DNA from: Paenibacillus oenotherae
GTDB lineage: Bacteria; Bacillota; Bacilli; Paenibacillales; Paenibacillaceae
Assembly: GCF_019443105.1 (NCBI RefSeq)
Contig: NZ_JAHZIJ010000004.1
Location: 248,001-312,000, forward strand
Length of the DNA stretch: 64,000 nucleotides
Direction: 5' to 3'
Both the position numbers and the translations under genes were made by a program. Shown one piece after another: positions 35,907-45,482 of the stretch. How positions within the stretch are numbered: position 1 is the first letter of the stretch; each line of letters begins with the position of its first letter. The notes under the pieces were generated by a model. That model was not told the DNA's origin and ran no database searches. It saw only the letters and a list, made by a program, of their open reading frames with translations.

Positions 35907-37211
35907 GTGCTTCTAGTATATGGCCCCTACATGCCTCTAAGAGTGCTTGAAGAAATTTGCTTCTGGAAAATGCAAGAGATGGAGCATACCGTTGTGATCC
36001 GTCAGATCGTCCCTAATCTGGAGCAGCCTTATGTGGAGCTGTTAAAGGCTTGGGAGCCCCTCTTCGCCCGCACGGAGAAAATAACACAAAGGCTCCTGCA
36101 GACCGCTTTAATCTGTCCGACTGACTTGTCACCTGCCATTGCCAAGCAGACCGATACGCTGCTGCAAGTATCCGCACTTCAATCCAGAACATTCGTTGCA
36201 CAATTAACGCAGCTGCTGACCATTAGTGCAGCAGTTGCAGCGAGTCCCATTGCCGTGACGGTCATCAATCATATCATCCGTGAATCCGACTATTTTCTCT
36301 GTGTGCTCGCCACCCTGCTGCACCCTCATCAAGCGCATGGAGATGGACTCACCGAACGCGAGCCAGAGCTGTCCACAACTGGCGAGGCTTTGTCTCCTAC
36401 AATTGGTGACGCTTTGTTTCCGGCAGATGAAGCTCCCTCCGCTGCCGACAGTATTCCAAGCCCGCCCTCATCGGAATCCGATATTGAGCGAGACAGTCCA
36501 GCCAAGGATTCCCCATTGAATGAAAATAATGAAGCAGGCGCAGAAACCATCGAACCCCCGCTCGATGACCGTATGCGTCCTGCCTCTGTACCTATCGGGG
36601 GACATACATTGCCGCCCCTTCCTTATCCATACAATGCGCTTGAACCCCATATCGATGAGGCCACGATGCGGATTCACCATGATAAGCATCATCAGAGCTA
36701 TGTCGATGGCTTGAACAGGGCAGAGAAGGAGCTGGAGAAGGCACGGCAGCAGAATGACTTTGACCTAATCAAGCACTGGGAGAGGGAGCTCGCCTTTAAC
36801 GGTGCCGGACATTATCTGCACTCCATCTTCTGGAACATCATGTCTCCTCACGGCGGCGGTCCCGCCACTGGCCCCATAGCGAGACAGATTGAGCGGGATT
36901 TCGGCAGCTATGAGGCGTTCAAGAAGCAGTTCAGCGCAGCAGCAGAGAAAGTAGAGGGCGGCGGATGGGCCATCCTTGTCTGGAGCCCGCGCAGCCGGAG
37001 ACTCGAAATTCTCACTGCAGAGAAGCATCAGAATCTATCGCAATGGGATATCATCCCTCTGCTGCCGCTCGATGTGTGGGAGCACGCTTATTACTTGAAG
37101 CATCAGAACAAACGCGCCGACTACATTAAAGACTGGTGGAATGTCGTCTATTGGCCAGGCGTGAACGATCGGTTCACAGAAGCCAGCAAGCTGGTATGGG
37201 AGCCCTACTAA
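35907..37211 (+). CDS. DUF2935 domain - superoxide dismutase (Fe/Mn) fusion
   Basis: 434 residues from GTG 35907 (AGGAGG 7 nt upstream; the ATG at 35901 is too close to that site). Residues ~1-140 form a helical bundle like DUF2935 (RVLEEICFWKMQEMEHTVV, later HIIRESDYFLCVL), with Glu/His residues that could bind metal. A ~90-residue acidic Pro/Ser-rich linker follows. Residues ~230-434 are an iron/manganese SOD with ligands His in RIHHDKHHQSYV, His in GHYLHSIFWNIM, and Asp/His in LDVWEHAYYL. The SOD part dismutates superoxide; no signal peptide. Bacillus SodF also carries an N-terminal extension. Confidence 0.88.
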   Translation: MLLVYGPYMPLRVLEEICFWKMQEMEHTVVIRQIVPNLEQPYVELLKAWEPLFARTEKITQRLLQTALICPTDLSPAIAKQTDTLLQVSALQSRTFVAQLTQLLTISAAVAASPIAVTVINHIIRESDYFLCVLATLLHPHQAHGDGLTEREPELSTTGEALSPTIGDALFPADEAPSAADSIPSPPSSESDIERDSPAKDSPLNENNEAGAETIEPPLDDRMRPASVPIGGHTLPPLPYPYNALEPHIDEATMRIHHDKHHQSYVDGLNRAEKELEKARQQNDFDLIKHWERELAFNGAGHYLHSIFWNIMSPHGGGPATGPIARQIERDFGSYEAFKKQFSAAAEKVEGGGWAILVWSPRSRRLEILTAEKHQNLSQWDIIPLLPLDVWEHAYYLKHQNKRADYIKDWWNVVYWPGVNDRFTEASKLVWEPY

Positions 37212-37214
37212 GCC

Positions 37215-37247
37215 CAGCCGGTCAACCAAGCTGGGGCAAGCCGGCTG
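37215..37247. terminator. weak hairpin between SOD-fusion gene and asbF
   Basis: A 7-bp stem (CAGCCGG / CCGGCTG) lies in the 40-bp gap between convergent genes; no clear T run. Confidence 0.35.
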
Positions 37248-37252
37248 TTCCC

Positions 37253-38107
37253 TTAGTAAACCGCCAAAGCAGGCTTCGCTTCACCCGCTATGCCCCTCAG
37301 CCAGGCAATATCGCTCGCCAATGCGCGGTAAGGCTGCGGACCGAACCATTCCAGTGACGCATAGAGCCCCGAATGCTGGATAGCCTCTATAATAGGGCGG
37401 TAATCCAGCGCACCGGCATCCAGCGTCACGATCCCGTCGCGGTCACCGCTCGCTGCATAGACCTGATTCGGCTGGAAGACGCCAAGACGTTCCGCAGACG
37501 AAACATTTTTGAGATGAAAATGCTGCACCCAGGGCTTCAGCTTCTCATAGGATACGAGCGGATCGTCTCCCGCTTCCCACAAATGCAAGAAGTCGAGATT
37601 AATGCTGAGGCTCTCATGCCCTACCTCGTCAATAAGCGAACGGGCCGATGCCAGATGATCGGCCAATGTGTCCGGATGCGTCTCCACAAGCAGCTTCAGG
37701 CCATGTTCAGCACAAATACCGCACAGGATACGCAGGCGATCCGCATAATTTTGCCGTTCCCTCATGTTTACCTTCATGCTGGGACTTGAACCGGCGAATG
37801 TTCGAATACGATCGGCCCCGAACCATTTGGCCAACGCTGCAAGCTCCTTTAACCGCCCCACAGTCGCCGGGAAACGCTCCTCCGAGGCCACATCCAGATA
37901 ATCGCTGATCATCGTAATTCTCTTGCCCCGGCTGTGCATAATTCTTAGCTGCTCCTTCGTCCGCTCCGGCTCCTCTCCCGCCAGATAGGTCGCATGGGCG
38001 CCCCACAGCTCGATGCCATCAAAGCCATGCTGCGTTGCAAATTCAACCAAGCTTCCAAAGGATACAAGCCCATGGCGGAACGATATTGTGCACAAGGCAT
38101 ATTTCAT
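37253..38107 (-). CDS. asbF: 3-dehydroshikimate dehydratase, petrobactin AsbF type
   Basis: About 284 residues. A TIM-barrel of the sugar-phosphate isomerase/AP-endonuclease 2 superfamily, strikingly like B. anthracis AsbF from the first residues (KYALCTISFRH; GIELWGAHA; TMISDYLD; IRTFAG; LLVETHPDTL; INLDFLHLWE; HFHLKNVSSA; ASLEWFG). AsbF makes 3,4-dihydroxybenzoate from 3-dehydroshikimate, the catechol of petrobactin. ATG 38107 has GGAGG 7 nt upstream. It is the last gene of the siderophore operon. Confidence 0.93.
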   Translation of the reverse strand: MKYALCTISFRHGLVSFGSLVEFATQHGFDGIELWGAHATYLAGEEPERTKEQLRIMHSRGKRITMISDYLDVASEERFPATVGRLKELAALAKWFGADRIRTFAGSSPSMKVNMRERQNYADRLRILCGICAEHGLKLLVETHPDTLADHLASARSLIDEVGHESLSINLDFLHLWEAGDDPLVSYEKLKPWVQHFHLKNVSSAERLGVFQPNQVYAASGDRDGIVTLDAGALDYRPIIEAIQHSGLYASLEWFGPQPYRALASDIAWLRGIAGEAKPALAVY

Positions 38108-38137
38108 CACATGGCCTCCCTTTCTTCCCTCATGCCG

Positions 38138-39118
38138 TCAAGTCAGCACGCGCTCTGCCGAAGGATAGACAGATTCCTTCCACAGCCAGTACTGCCTGTC
38201 GATCTCGGCCTTGATGCTGAATTCAATGGCATCCGCACGGTCCAGCTTCTGAAGGATGTCCGGCAGCATCGACGCATCGTTAGTCATCGACATTTTTACC
38301 GCCATGAACTGTATCGTATTGAACACCTGCACCAGATCGCGGATTTGCTGGCACCAATGCTCATAATTATCAGCGGACAGCCCCAGCTCATCGCGGAAAT
38401 ACATAAGCGCATAATCGTAGCTGTACTTGCGGATAACGAGAATATTCAGCTGTTTGACAGCCGGCATCAGCATCTCAAGCGTGCGTCCATCCCGTCCTTC
38501 CGTCATGCTCTGCACAATGTCACGCAGACGGGAGATCAGCTCATTGTTGTCGCGCCGCATCGTCGCCACATAATATTCATCGATAACTTCGGCAGTCGGC
38601 GCTGTAATCGTATCGGCATCAATAACATAGCCTCCGCCGAATTCATTGCCGAGAAAAGCCTCGATAATCCGCTCCTTAGGCAGATTCCCTTCCCATCGAA
38701 AATCAGGATCGAACATAAACCATTCATCCTCATTGTCCGTCTTGGACAGCATCAGATAATGGGGAAACGGCTTCTGCGCGAATTTGTTCTCCCGCTCCGG
38801 CAGGAACGACATATCGATCTGCACGACGATATAACGATGCTCCGGCTTGTTATCCAGCAGATCCAGCAGCTGGTCCAGATTTTGCTGGCGGTTCAGAGAA
38901 GGGTCGTACCATTCCCGAATCGATACGCCAAAAAATTTGCGGTACCAGTTTACAAAATGATCATGGCTCGTGCGCCCCGAATAATAGGTAATGCAGCCAT
39001 TCTCCGTCACATCGAAATACGAATCCCATACGCCAAAATAATAAGGCCAGTGCTTAACCTTGCTGCGCCTTTTAATAATTTCGCAGAAGCAGCTGACCAG
39101 ACAATGAACCTTGATCAT
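38138..39118 (-). CDS. asbE: petrobactin-type 3,4-dihydroxybenzoyl transferase AsbE
   Basis: 326 residues, matching the length and context of AsbE. In petrobactin synthesis AsbE transfers 3,4-dihydroxybenzoate from the AsbD carrier to a polyamine amine. The family has no common catalytic motif I can point to; identification rests on position between asbD and asbF and general resemblance (CxxCF start region, HYLMLSKTDNEDEWFMFDPDFRWEG). Start overlaps the asbD stop by ATGA. Confidence 0.85.
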   Translation of the reverse strand: MIKVHCLVSCFCEIIKRRSKVKHWPYYFGVWDSYFDVTENGCITYYSGRTSHDHFVNWYRKFFGVSIREWYDPSLNRQQNLDQLLDLLDNKPEHRYIVVQIDMSFLPERENKFAQKPFPHYLMLSKTDNEDEWFMFDPDFRWEGNLPKERIIEAFLGNEFGGGYVIDADTITAPTAEVIDEYYVATMRRDNNELISRLRDIVQSMTEGRDGRTLEMLMPAVKQLNILVIRKYSYDYALMYFRDELGLSADNYEHWCQQIRDLVQVFNTIQFMAVKMSMTNDASMLPDILQKLDRADAIEFSIKAEIDRQYWLWKESVYPSAERVLT

Positions 39119-39462
39119 TCCCCGGCCACCCCCGCTCCCGCTGCGGATGCGCTAGTGCCGCCCAGAGACTCGGCCCCTGCGGGACTTCCAGCCCGCGCTC
39201 CATCCAGCGGTTCAAGCCGCTCCATAAAATCCAGCAGCGATCCGATAGTAGCGAACGCTTTGGCATCCACCTCTTCCTCGGGAACGCTTAGCCGCAGCTC
39301 CTGCTCGATGAATACGATCAGTTGCAGCAGCATAATGGAATCCACTCTCAAATCCTCGTTAATCCGGCTCTGCTCCTCTAACGGACCGGTCAGCTGAACC
39401 TTCAGCCGCTCCTCCAACAGAGACTGCAGCGCGGTCTTCAATTCCTCACGACGTGCCATCAT
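39115..39462 (-). CDS. asbD: aryl carrier protein AsbD
   Basis: 115 residues; an acyl/aryl carrier with the phosphopantetheine Ser in NEDLRVDSIMLLQLI near residue 40. Petrobactin AsbD is loaded with 3,4-dihydroxybenzoate by AsbC. The C-terminal ~30 residues are Gly/Ala/Ser-rich and probably disordered. Two adjacent ATG codons (39462, 39459) are both possible; the second is better spaced from GGAG. It overlaps asbC by 17 bp. Confidence 0.88.
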   Translation of the reverse strand: MMARREELKTALQSLLEERLKVQLTGPLEEQSRINEDLRVDSIMLLQLIVFIEQELRLSVPEEEVDAKAFATIGSLLDFMERLEPLDGARAGSPAGAESLGGTSASAAGAGVAGE

Positions 39463-40744
39463 ACGTCTCCAATTCCTCCTTCTCCTCCAGCTCCTGTATC
39501 AGTCTCCGGCTTAATTTGCCATTCGCGGTGCGCGGCAGCTTGTATGCCATGTGAATTTCTGAAGGCACCTTATAAGCCGGCAGCCCTTCCTGGCACCATG
39601 TCCGAATGAGCTTGGGCGTCACGCCCTCTTCCACTGCAACAATCGCCTTGACGCATTCTCCCATTACAGGGTGAATGCCACGATAGACGGCAGTCTCCTT
39701 GACACCGGGGAGCTTGCCTATCCACTCCTCGACCTCCAGCGGAAATACCTTCTGCCCGCCGATATTAATGACATCATCCAAACGGGAAACAAAGATCAGG
39801 CTGCCGCTGCTGTCCATATAGCCCAAATCCCCTGTTGCCGTCCCCGCCGTACCGGATGCAGCAATAATCTCTGTCGGAACATCGGCATTATTGCTTGCCG
39901 ACACGATCAGGTGACCGAGCGGCTTTCCTAAATCCGCATGGCTGCTCATTTTCTGCGCCACACTTATGCAGCCGACCTCGGAGCAGCCATACTGCCCCAT
40001 AACAGCGACATCTGTCATGCTCTCCAACTTGCCCAGCAGCGATTGCGGCATCGGAGCGCCCGAGCTCATCAGCCGATGGAATCTGAAGCCTTCCGGTGCA
40101 AGGCTTGCAATGACATGATGCTGAAGCGGCACGCCATAGACGAGATGGTTCGGCGTATCCCGAATGATGCCAAGCGCCAGCTTGGGATTGGAATGGGTGA
40201 CCACCACAGGCGCAATCCCCCGCTTCAATGCGGCAAGAACACCGCAGATCAGTCCAAAGGAATGAGAGACCGATGCGAGCACGACTGGCGTACAGGCCGC
40301 CGCTTCTCCAAGTGCCGCATTGTATGCATCGATCTCTGCCTCAACCTCCTGCCAGGATCTCCGAATGAGCTTGGCATTGCCGGTCGTTCCGGAGCTGAAT
40401 TGCAGCAGGGAGGGCTCATCTCCCTTGAATCCAATCTCCACAGCCTGCGCCACTTGCCCATGCAGCGGGATAAGCGATTCCGCCGATTGCAGCATCATCG
40501 CGCTGCACCCTGCCTCTTCAGCCAGCTGGCGAGCCCGATCAGTAGGCGTATCCCCATGAATAAGCAGCACCGATGCGCCGCGTTCTCTAAGCGCAAGTAT
40601 GGCTGCTATTACATCAATAGGATCCTTCAGACAGAGCGCAATCCGGCTTCCTCCGCTTCTCGCGATCGGCTCCATATCCTGCATGGCCCTCAGGCGGGCG
40701 CTGAATACGGCAAGTCCTACCTCTTCGCGGTTAATCGTCAGCAT
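39446..40744 (-). CDS. asbC: 3,4-dihydroxybenzoate-AMP ligase AsbC
   Basis: 432 residues, an ANL-superfamily adenylating enzyme. The phosphate loop is FSSGTTGNAKLIRRS, followed by GQYGCSEVGC, GDLGYMDSSGSLIFVSRLDDVINIGGQKVFP and the C-terminal catalytic Lys in PRTANGKLSRR. It activates 3,4-dihydroxybenzoate as the adenylate and loads it on AsbD. Ribosome site AAAGGAG; starts inside the last codons of asbB. Confidence 0.92.
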   Translation of the reverse strand: MLTINREEVGLAVFSARLRAMQDMEPIARSGGSRIALCLKDPIDVIAAILALRERGASVLLIHGDTPTDRARQLAEEAGCSAMMLQSAESLIPLHGQVAQAVEIGFKGDEPSLLQFSSGTTGNAKLIRRSWQEVEAEIDAYNAALGEAAACTPVVLASVSHSFGLICGVLAALKRGIAPVVVTHSNPKLALGIIRDTPNHLVYGVPLQHHVIASLAPEGFRFHRLMSSGAPMPQSLLGKLESMTDVAVMGQYGCSEVGCISVAQKMSSHADLGKPLGHLIVSASNNADVPTEIIAASGTAGTATGDLGYMDSSGSLIFVSRLDDVINIGGQKVFPLEVEEWIGKLPGVKETAVYRGIHPVMGECVKAIVAVEEGVTPKLIRTWCQEGLPAYKVPSEIHMAYKLPRTANGKLSRRLIQELEEKEELETYDGTS

Positions 40745-42603
40745 GTTATGTTCTCCTTTCCGCCTACGGATGCCATCTGCTCGCGCACGCTATAAAGCGG
40801 ACTCGGCACTTCATGCATAAGCGATGCCGATGAGACGAACAGCCTCTTCTTCGTCAGCTGCTCCAGTCGTGTCGTAGGAGCATATACATTCAATTGCTGG
40901 AAACGCGGCAGCAGCGCCGGATATTTGCGCAGATGGGCATCCAGTGTATCAACAGCCAGCTCCCAGAAGCGTGTCTCAGAATAGTTGTACCGATCTGACA
41001 GCAGTATCGCCAGCTCGCCCAAATTAATGAAATACAGCGCTCCAAGCAGCAGATATCTTAGCGGATCCACCTTCTCCTGTTCAAAGAACGCAAAAGGCTC
41101 GGCCTCGGCGAACGCCCGATGGATCGTATGGAACGGCGGGCATACAGCGGGATTATCCAGGAATGTCCGGCAGAACATGGCATCCTCATGAAAATCCTTC
41201 AGTGCCGCCCTTGCCGGTACACCGTTGCTGTGAATCATCACCATATTCTGAGCGTGAGATTCAAGCGCGACACCGTGCGCGATCAATAGATGGGCCACAG
41301 GCAATACGCAGCTCTCGAACAGCCGCGTCAGCCATGGATGAATGCCCGTCGCTTGCAGCCATGGGTCGATAAACGGCTTCCCGTCAATATCCAGCGCGGT
41401 TAGCGCATGGAACGGCACCGCCAGCTCGCCCGGCAGCAGATGCGGCTCCAGCCGTTCGCGCCAGACACAGGAGAGGGCGCCTTCCATCAGACCTTTATTA
41501 ATCGATGAAGCGGGAGCTATCGGATCATAGCCGATACCGGCGAACTCCTTGAGCAGAATAACCTTCGCTTCCTGCTTAAGATAAGGATCTGCATCCACCA
41601 GACCCTGCAGCCATTCCGATATTGCAGGCGCCACTGCCGCATAATGCGGTTCGATGTGGCGGTACGACGATGTGTTAAGCAGGCTGAGCGACAGCTTCAT
41701 ATAAGGCTTGGCGGCATCACTGTGATTGACCAAGGTCCGGATGGACTGCTGCGGACGATATTCGTCCTGTGACAGGCCCAGCGGGATGATGCTCCCGTTC
41801 CGCAGCTCAAGCATCAGGGATGGCGCAGCAACATTGCGCCACTGCCAGGGATGGACAGGCAAGAGCGCAACCTGATCCAGATCTGTGCCGCAGCTTTTCA
41901 GCTTCTGCTCGAATTCGGCCAGTTGGCCCTCACCCAGCTCGCTTCTCCACAACTCGCGAAAGGTCAGCTCCTTGCTGACCGCCATCGCCGCTTCTTCCCG
42001 CCTTATAGCGATCCATAGCGGGCGTATTCCTTCGCCGGATTCCGGCCCGAATGCCAATCCGTCCTGGGGCGTAAAGCCGATCCGGGATTTGTAGCTGGGG
42101 TGATAGGGATGGCCGTCCATAGCCGACGTTTCCAGCTCGTCGTAGCTGCCCTTGCCCTGCAGTGTTTTGCCCGTCTTCTGCTTCTCGTATTGGGCAAGCG
42201 TATCATTGAGCAGCGTTCTCTCCAGCTCGGCCGCGAATGCGGACAACTTGCTGCCGTCCGCGCCGGAGAAGGCGATCACCTCCTGCAGGAACAGCTCGAG
42301 GGAGTCCGCTTCCTGCTTGCCTTCCTTGGATATCCGCAGCACGGAATCCGCATGCAGGCGAATACGCCCGAAGGTCAGCCTCCTGCTTCCCCGGCAGTTA
42401 TAAGTAACAGGCGTTCCGTCCGCATCCCGTCCATGCACGATAAACAGCGTTTCCTTGCCCAGCTTCACCGTCTCGACCGAGACAATTTTCTCGAATATTG
42501 CAGACTCCAGCAGCTGCCGGAATATACGTCTGCGCACTTCCACATAAGCATCCGATGCGATTGCTTCGATCAGCCTCATATCCAGCTCTTGTACCCGTAT
42601 CAT
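40738..42603 (-). CDS. asbB: NIS siderophore synthetase AsbB (IucA/IucC family)
   Basis: 621 residues, normal for NRPS-independent siderophore synthetases. ATP and citrate site motifs are GHPYHPSYKSRIGF, LLPVHPWQW, LVNHSDAAKPYMKLSLS-type region and HGVALESHAQNMVMI. In petrobactin AsbB forms the second citrate-amine amide bond. Here it follows a 102-nt gap after the exporter gene and opens the petrobactin-type block asbBCDEF; asbA, the partner synthetase, is absent from the window. Confidence 0.92.
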   Translation of the reverse strand: MIRVQELDMRLIEAIASDAYVEVRRRIFRQLLESAIFEKIVSVETVKLGKETLFIVHGRDADGTPVTYNCRGSRRLTFGRIRLHADSVLRISKEGKQEADSLELFLQEVIAFSGADGSKLSAFAAELERTLLNDTLAQYEKQKTGKTLQGKGSYDELETSAMDGHPYHPSYKSRIGFTPQDGLAFGPESGEGIRPLWIAIRREEAAMAVSKELTFRELWRSELGEGQLAEFEQKLKSCGTDLDQVALLPVHPWQWRNVAAPSLMLELRNGSIIPLGLSQDEYRPQQSIRTLVNHSDAAKPYMKLSLSLLNTSSYRHIEPHYAAVAPAISEWLQGLVDADPYLKQEAKVILLKEFAGIGYDPIAPASSINKGLMEGALSCVWRERLEPHLLPGELAVPFHALTALDIDGKPFIDPWLQATGIHPWLTRLFESCVLPVAHLLIAHGVALESHAQNMVMIHSNGVPARAALKDFHEDAMFCRTFLDNPAVCPPFHTIHRAFAEAEPFAFFEQEKVDPLRYLLLGALYFINLGELAILLSDRYNYSETRFWELAVDTLDAHLRKYPALLPRFQQLNVYAPTTRLEQLTKKRLFVSSASLMHEVPSPLYSVREQMASVGGKENITC

Positions 42604-42705
42604 ATGGTCAATAATCTCCTCCTATTGCTGTCCGCAGCAGATTGGCCAAAGACAAGGCCTTGGCAGATGCGGAGAATAGAACTACACTGCCGGAAGTCCA
42701 GCCCG

Positions 42706-44115
42706 TCATAGTGACGCTTCTGCGGCGGCGCTTGTACGCCAATGCTTGCGCATGCGCATAAAGCCAGCGAATAACACCAGATTAACGGCGCTAATTATGG
42801 CAGCCCCTATAAAAGGCGCAGCCAGCCCCCCCTGCTGAACGAGCGAAGTGGCCATGAGCGGTGAAGCCAGCTCCCCCAAATTCTGAAAAGCAACGATAAT
42901 CCCGAAGTGCGCATGCATCTGCCCGCCCTCGCTTTGATTGAACAGCATAATATCCAGAGCCGCCATCGTCAGCGCCATGCAGAGTCCGAATGCAGCTCTG
43001 CCAGCAATCAGCAGCGGCAGCGAATCAGCCGCTTGGAGCAGAAGCCCTACAGCCATAAGCGCCATTCCAAGCCCGTATACCTTAGTCAGATGCTCGGCAA
43101 CACACCACCGCCGGATGAGCGGCAAAGCCAGAACAGCCATCGCGTTCGGGACAAGGAACAGCCAGCCTCCCCGTACCGTGTCCAGCCCGTATTCCCCTTC
43201 CATATAAGGAGTGAAATAGGGACGAATCATATTGCAAGCGATCATCATCGTAAAGAACAACGCGCCGATAAGCAGCACCGTACCGTTCCAGCTCTCCATG
43301 CTGTTCTTCAGAACAGCGGCAAGCCGGCTGCCGGTACGGCTACTGGCAGAAGCGGCGGCCTGCTTGCCTGTCCCTGCAAGCTCGGCACCCCCCACTTGAA
43401 CGCCAGCAGCAGCTTCAGCCTGCGCCTGGCCTTGACCTGAATCTTGACCTTGATCTCGCTCTTGATCCTGACCTAGACCTGAACCGTCGCGCTGATTCTG
43501 AGCCTTGCTGCTGTTGCTGCGACCCAGATGTTTAAGCGCCCACACGCATACGCCAAGCTGAATGGTATCCAAGGCAGCCGCGTAGTAGAACAGGGTGAGC
43601 GGATTATCCATCTTCAGCATATGTGCGCCCGCGAGCGTGGACAGAATAACAGCAGCATGGTACACCGCGTGGAATATGCCAGCGGCCCCTGCCCGCTTGT
43701 CCTGGCCGGTCAACTCGATAATCATGGGATAGATGAGAATGTAGCTGCTTTTGAACAGGATAAGAATGACCGTAACTGCAATAAATTGTCCCGCCGTCTC
43801 GGCCGCAGCCATTAACGCTGTACAAGCCGCTGTCCCCAACTGGCCGACGAAGAGCAGCCGCTTGGCCTCGAACCGTTTGGTCAGCATGCCCCACAGGGGC
43901 GAGCAGATCACTGCTGTCAGCCGGCAAATAAACAGATAGATGCCTGTGAAGGCAATTCCTTCAACCCCGAATACTTTGGCAAAAAATTGCGGGTAATACG
44001 GCGACAGCAGCACCTCCGAGAACAAGCCGAGAAAGACGCAGCCGAGCAGCACAAAGCGTGCGCGGGCGGCAAGCCGCACCGCCCCTGGCACAGATAGATT
44101 AGCGGCTGCGCTCAT
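42706..44115 (-). CDS. MFS transporter, probable siderophore exporter
   Basis: 469 residues with about 12 membrane helices and an MFS-type first half (SEVLLSPYYPQFFAKVFGVEGIAFTG; GMLTKRFEAKRLLFVG). A ~70-residue Gln/Gly/Ala-rich loop (QDQERDQGQDSGQGQAQ) sits between helices 6 and 7 and is unusual. The gene overlaps the monooxygenase by ATGA, so export of the product of this operon is the natural role (inference). Confidence 0.85.
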   Translation of the reverse strand: MSAAANLSVPGAVRLAARARFVLLGCVFLGLFSEVLLSPYYPQFFAKVFGVEGIAFTGIYLFICRLTAVICSPLWGMLTKRFEAKRLLFVGQLGTAACTALMAAAETAGQFIAVTVILILFKSSYILIYPMIIELTGQDKRAGAAGIFHAVYHAAVILSTLAGAHMLKMDNPLTLFYYAAALDTIQLGVCVWALKHLGRSNSSKAQNQRDGSGLGQDQERDQGQDSGQGQAQAEAAAGVQVGGAELAGTGKQAAASASSRTGSRLAAVLKNSMESWNGTVLLIGALFFTMMIACNMIRPYFTPYMEGEYGLDTVRGGWLFLVPNAMAVLALPLIRRWCVAEHLTKVYGLGMALMAVGLLLQAADSLPLLIAGRAAFGLCMALTMAALDIMLFNQSEGGQMHAHFGIIVAFQNLGELASPLMATSLVQQGGLAAPFIGAAIISAVNLVLFAGFMRMRKHWRTSAAAEASL

Positions 44116-45482
44116 CTTGCGCCGAACTGCTGGAACACGTTCCGGTCACTTACCGGATACACTTCCCGCCCCGTGAGCGCATTCAGAATGACGCTGTTGC
44201 GGAATGCGCCCAGACCCAGGTCAGGAGCGCCGACGCCATGCGTGTGCAGCTCGCCATTTTGCACGAATATGCGGCCTTCGATCGGCTCCGTCAGCTTTAA
44301 TCGGTAGTCGCTCTCTACGGTGTACCGATCCTGATCGTCCCATGAGACCAGACCCTTGAGCGAATCCATACAAGCTGGCACAGGATGCGCGTAGCCGGTC
44401 GCAAGCACGATCACCTCGCTTGCATGCTGGAAGGAGCATTCCTGCTCCAGATGGCAGCAATCAAGCGTGTAGCCCGCCTGCTCCGGCGTCTCTGACGGCG
44501 TTATGCCTCTGACCTCCGTATGGGCAAGCAGCCTGACCGGGGGCTTAACGCCTCCGACACTCATCTCATACAGCCGCTCGTAGATCGCCGCTATCGTGAC
44601 CGCGCTTATGCCCTTGTACAGCAGAGCCTGACGGCTTCTGACGGCATCCTTCTGCTCCTGCGGAAGACCATAGAAATAGCTCGTATAGTCCGGCGAGAAA
44701 TGCTCAAGCCCCAGCTTGGAATACTCCATCGGGAAAAATCCGGACGAACGCGTAAACCAATCCAGCTTGTAGCCTTTCTCCGGCTGCTCCAACAGCAACT
44801 GGAGGAAAATCTCCGCCGCGCTCTGGCCCGAGCCGATTACAGTCACCGACTTCGCTTGGCGGCAGCGTTCAAGCCGATCCATAAACTGCGCGGAATGGAA
44901 TACATCCTCTCCCGGCAAACCTCTGAATGGCGCTGCCGCATGCGGCACGCTGCCGACACCAAGCACCAGATCCCGGGTGTAGTAGAGACGGACACTGCCG
45001 TCCTCTCCGTTCCGTACCTCTACAGCGAATTGCGCCCCCTTGCCAGCCGCTGCCCCAGAGTCGAAGGCACCGTCCGCCAAACGATGGACTGCCGTCACCT
45101 CTTGTCCGAACCGGCAGCTCTCCAGCTTGCCTGCCGCCCATTGGCAGTAATGATTGTATTCCTGACGCGGAATCTGGAATTTCTCCAGAAAGTAGAAGTG
45201 ATACAATCGGCCCTGCTCTTTGAGATAGTTCAAAAAGCTGAGACGGTGTGTAGGGTCGGCCATTGTCACCAGGTCGGCGAAGAAGGGCACCTGCAGCGTC
45301 GTCCCGTCCAGCAGCATGCCCGCATGCCATTGAAATTCCGGCTTGCGGTCGAAGAAGAGCGCGTCTACCTCAGGCGCCGCCTCCAGCAGAGCAGCCAGTC
45401 CCAGATTGAACGGCCCGATGCCAATACCGATCACATCGTAGACGCGATCCGCCGCCGCATTCGTGCTTGTCACTTTATTCAT
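44112..45482 (-). CDS. L-lysine/ornithine/diamine N6-monooxygenase (IucD/RhbE type)
   Basis: 456 residues from ATG 45482, which lies after GGGAGTGG and overlaps the acetyltransferase stop. FAD motif IGIGPFNLGLAALLE, substrate region FQWHAGMLLDGTTLQVPFFADLVTMADP, NADPH motif VTVIGSGQSAAEIFLQLL and C-terminal ATGYAHPVPA. RhbE-type enzymes hydroxylate 1,3-diaminopropane; the upstream aminotransferase and decarboxylase supply just this amine. It forms the N-hydroxy group of the hydroxamate. Confidence 0.92.
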   Translation of the reverse strand: MNKVTSTNAAADRVYDVIGIGIGPFNLGLAALLEAAPEVDALFFDRKPEFQWHAGMLLDGTTLQVPFFADLVTMADPTHRLSFLNYLKEQGRLYHFYFLEKFQIPRQEYNHYCQWAAGKLESCRFGQEVTAVHRLADGAFDSGAAAGKGAQFAVEVRNGEDGSVRLYYTRDLVLGVGSVPHAAAPFRGLPGEDVFHSAQFMDRLERCRQAKSVTVIGSGQSAAEIFLQLLLEQPEKGYKLDWFTRSSGFFPMEYSKLGLEHFSPDYTSYFYGLPQEQKDAVRSRQALLYKGISAVTIAAIYERLYEMSVGGVKPPVRLLAHTEVRGITPSETPEQAGYTLDCCHLEQECSFQHASEVIVLATGYAHPVPACMDSLKGLVSWDDQDRYTVESDYRLKLTEPIEGRIFVQNGELHTHGVGAPDLGLGAFRNSVILNALTGREVYPVSDRNVFQQFGAR

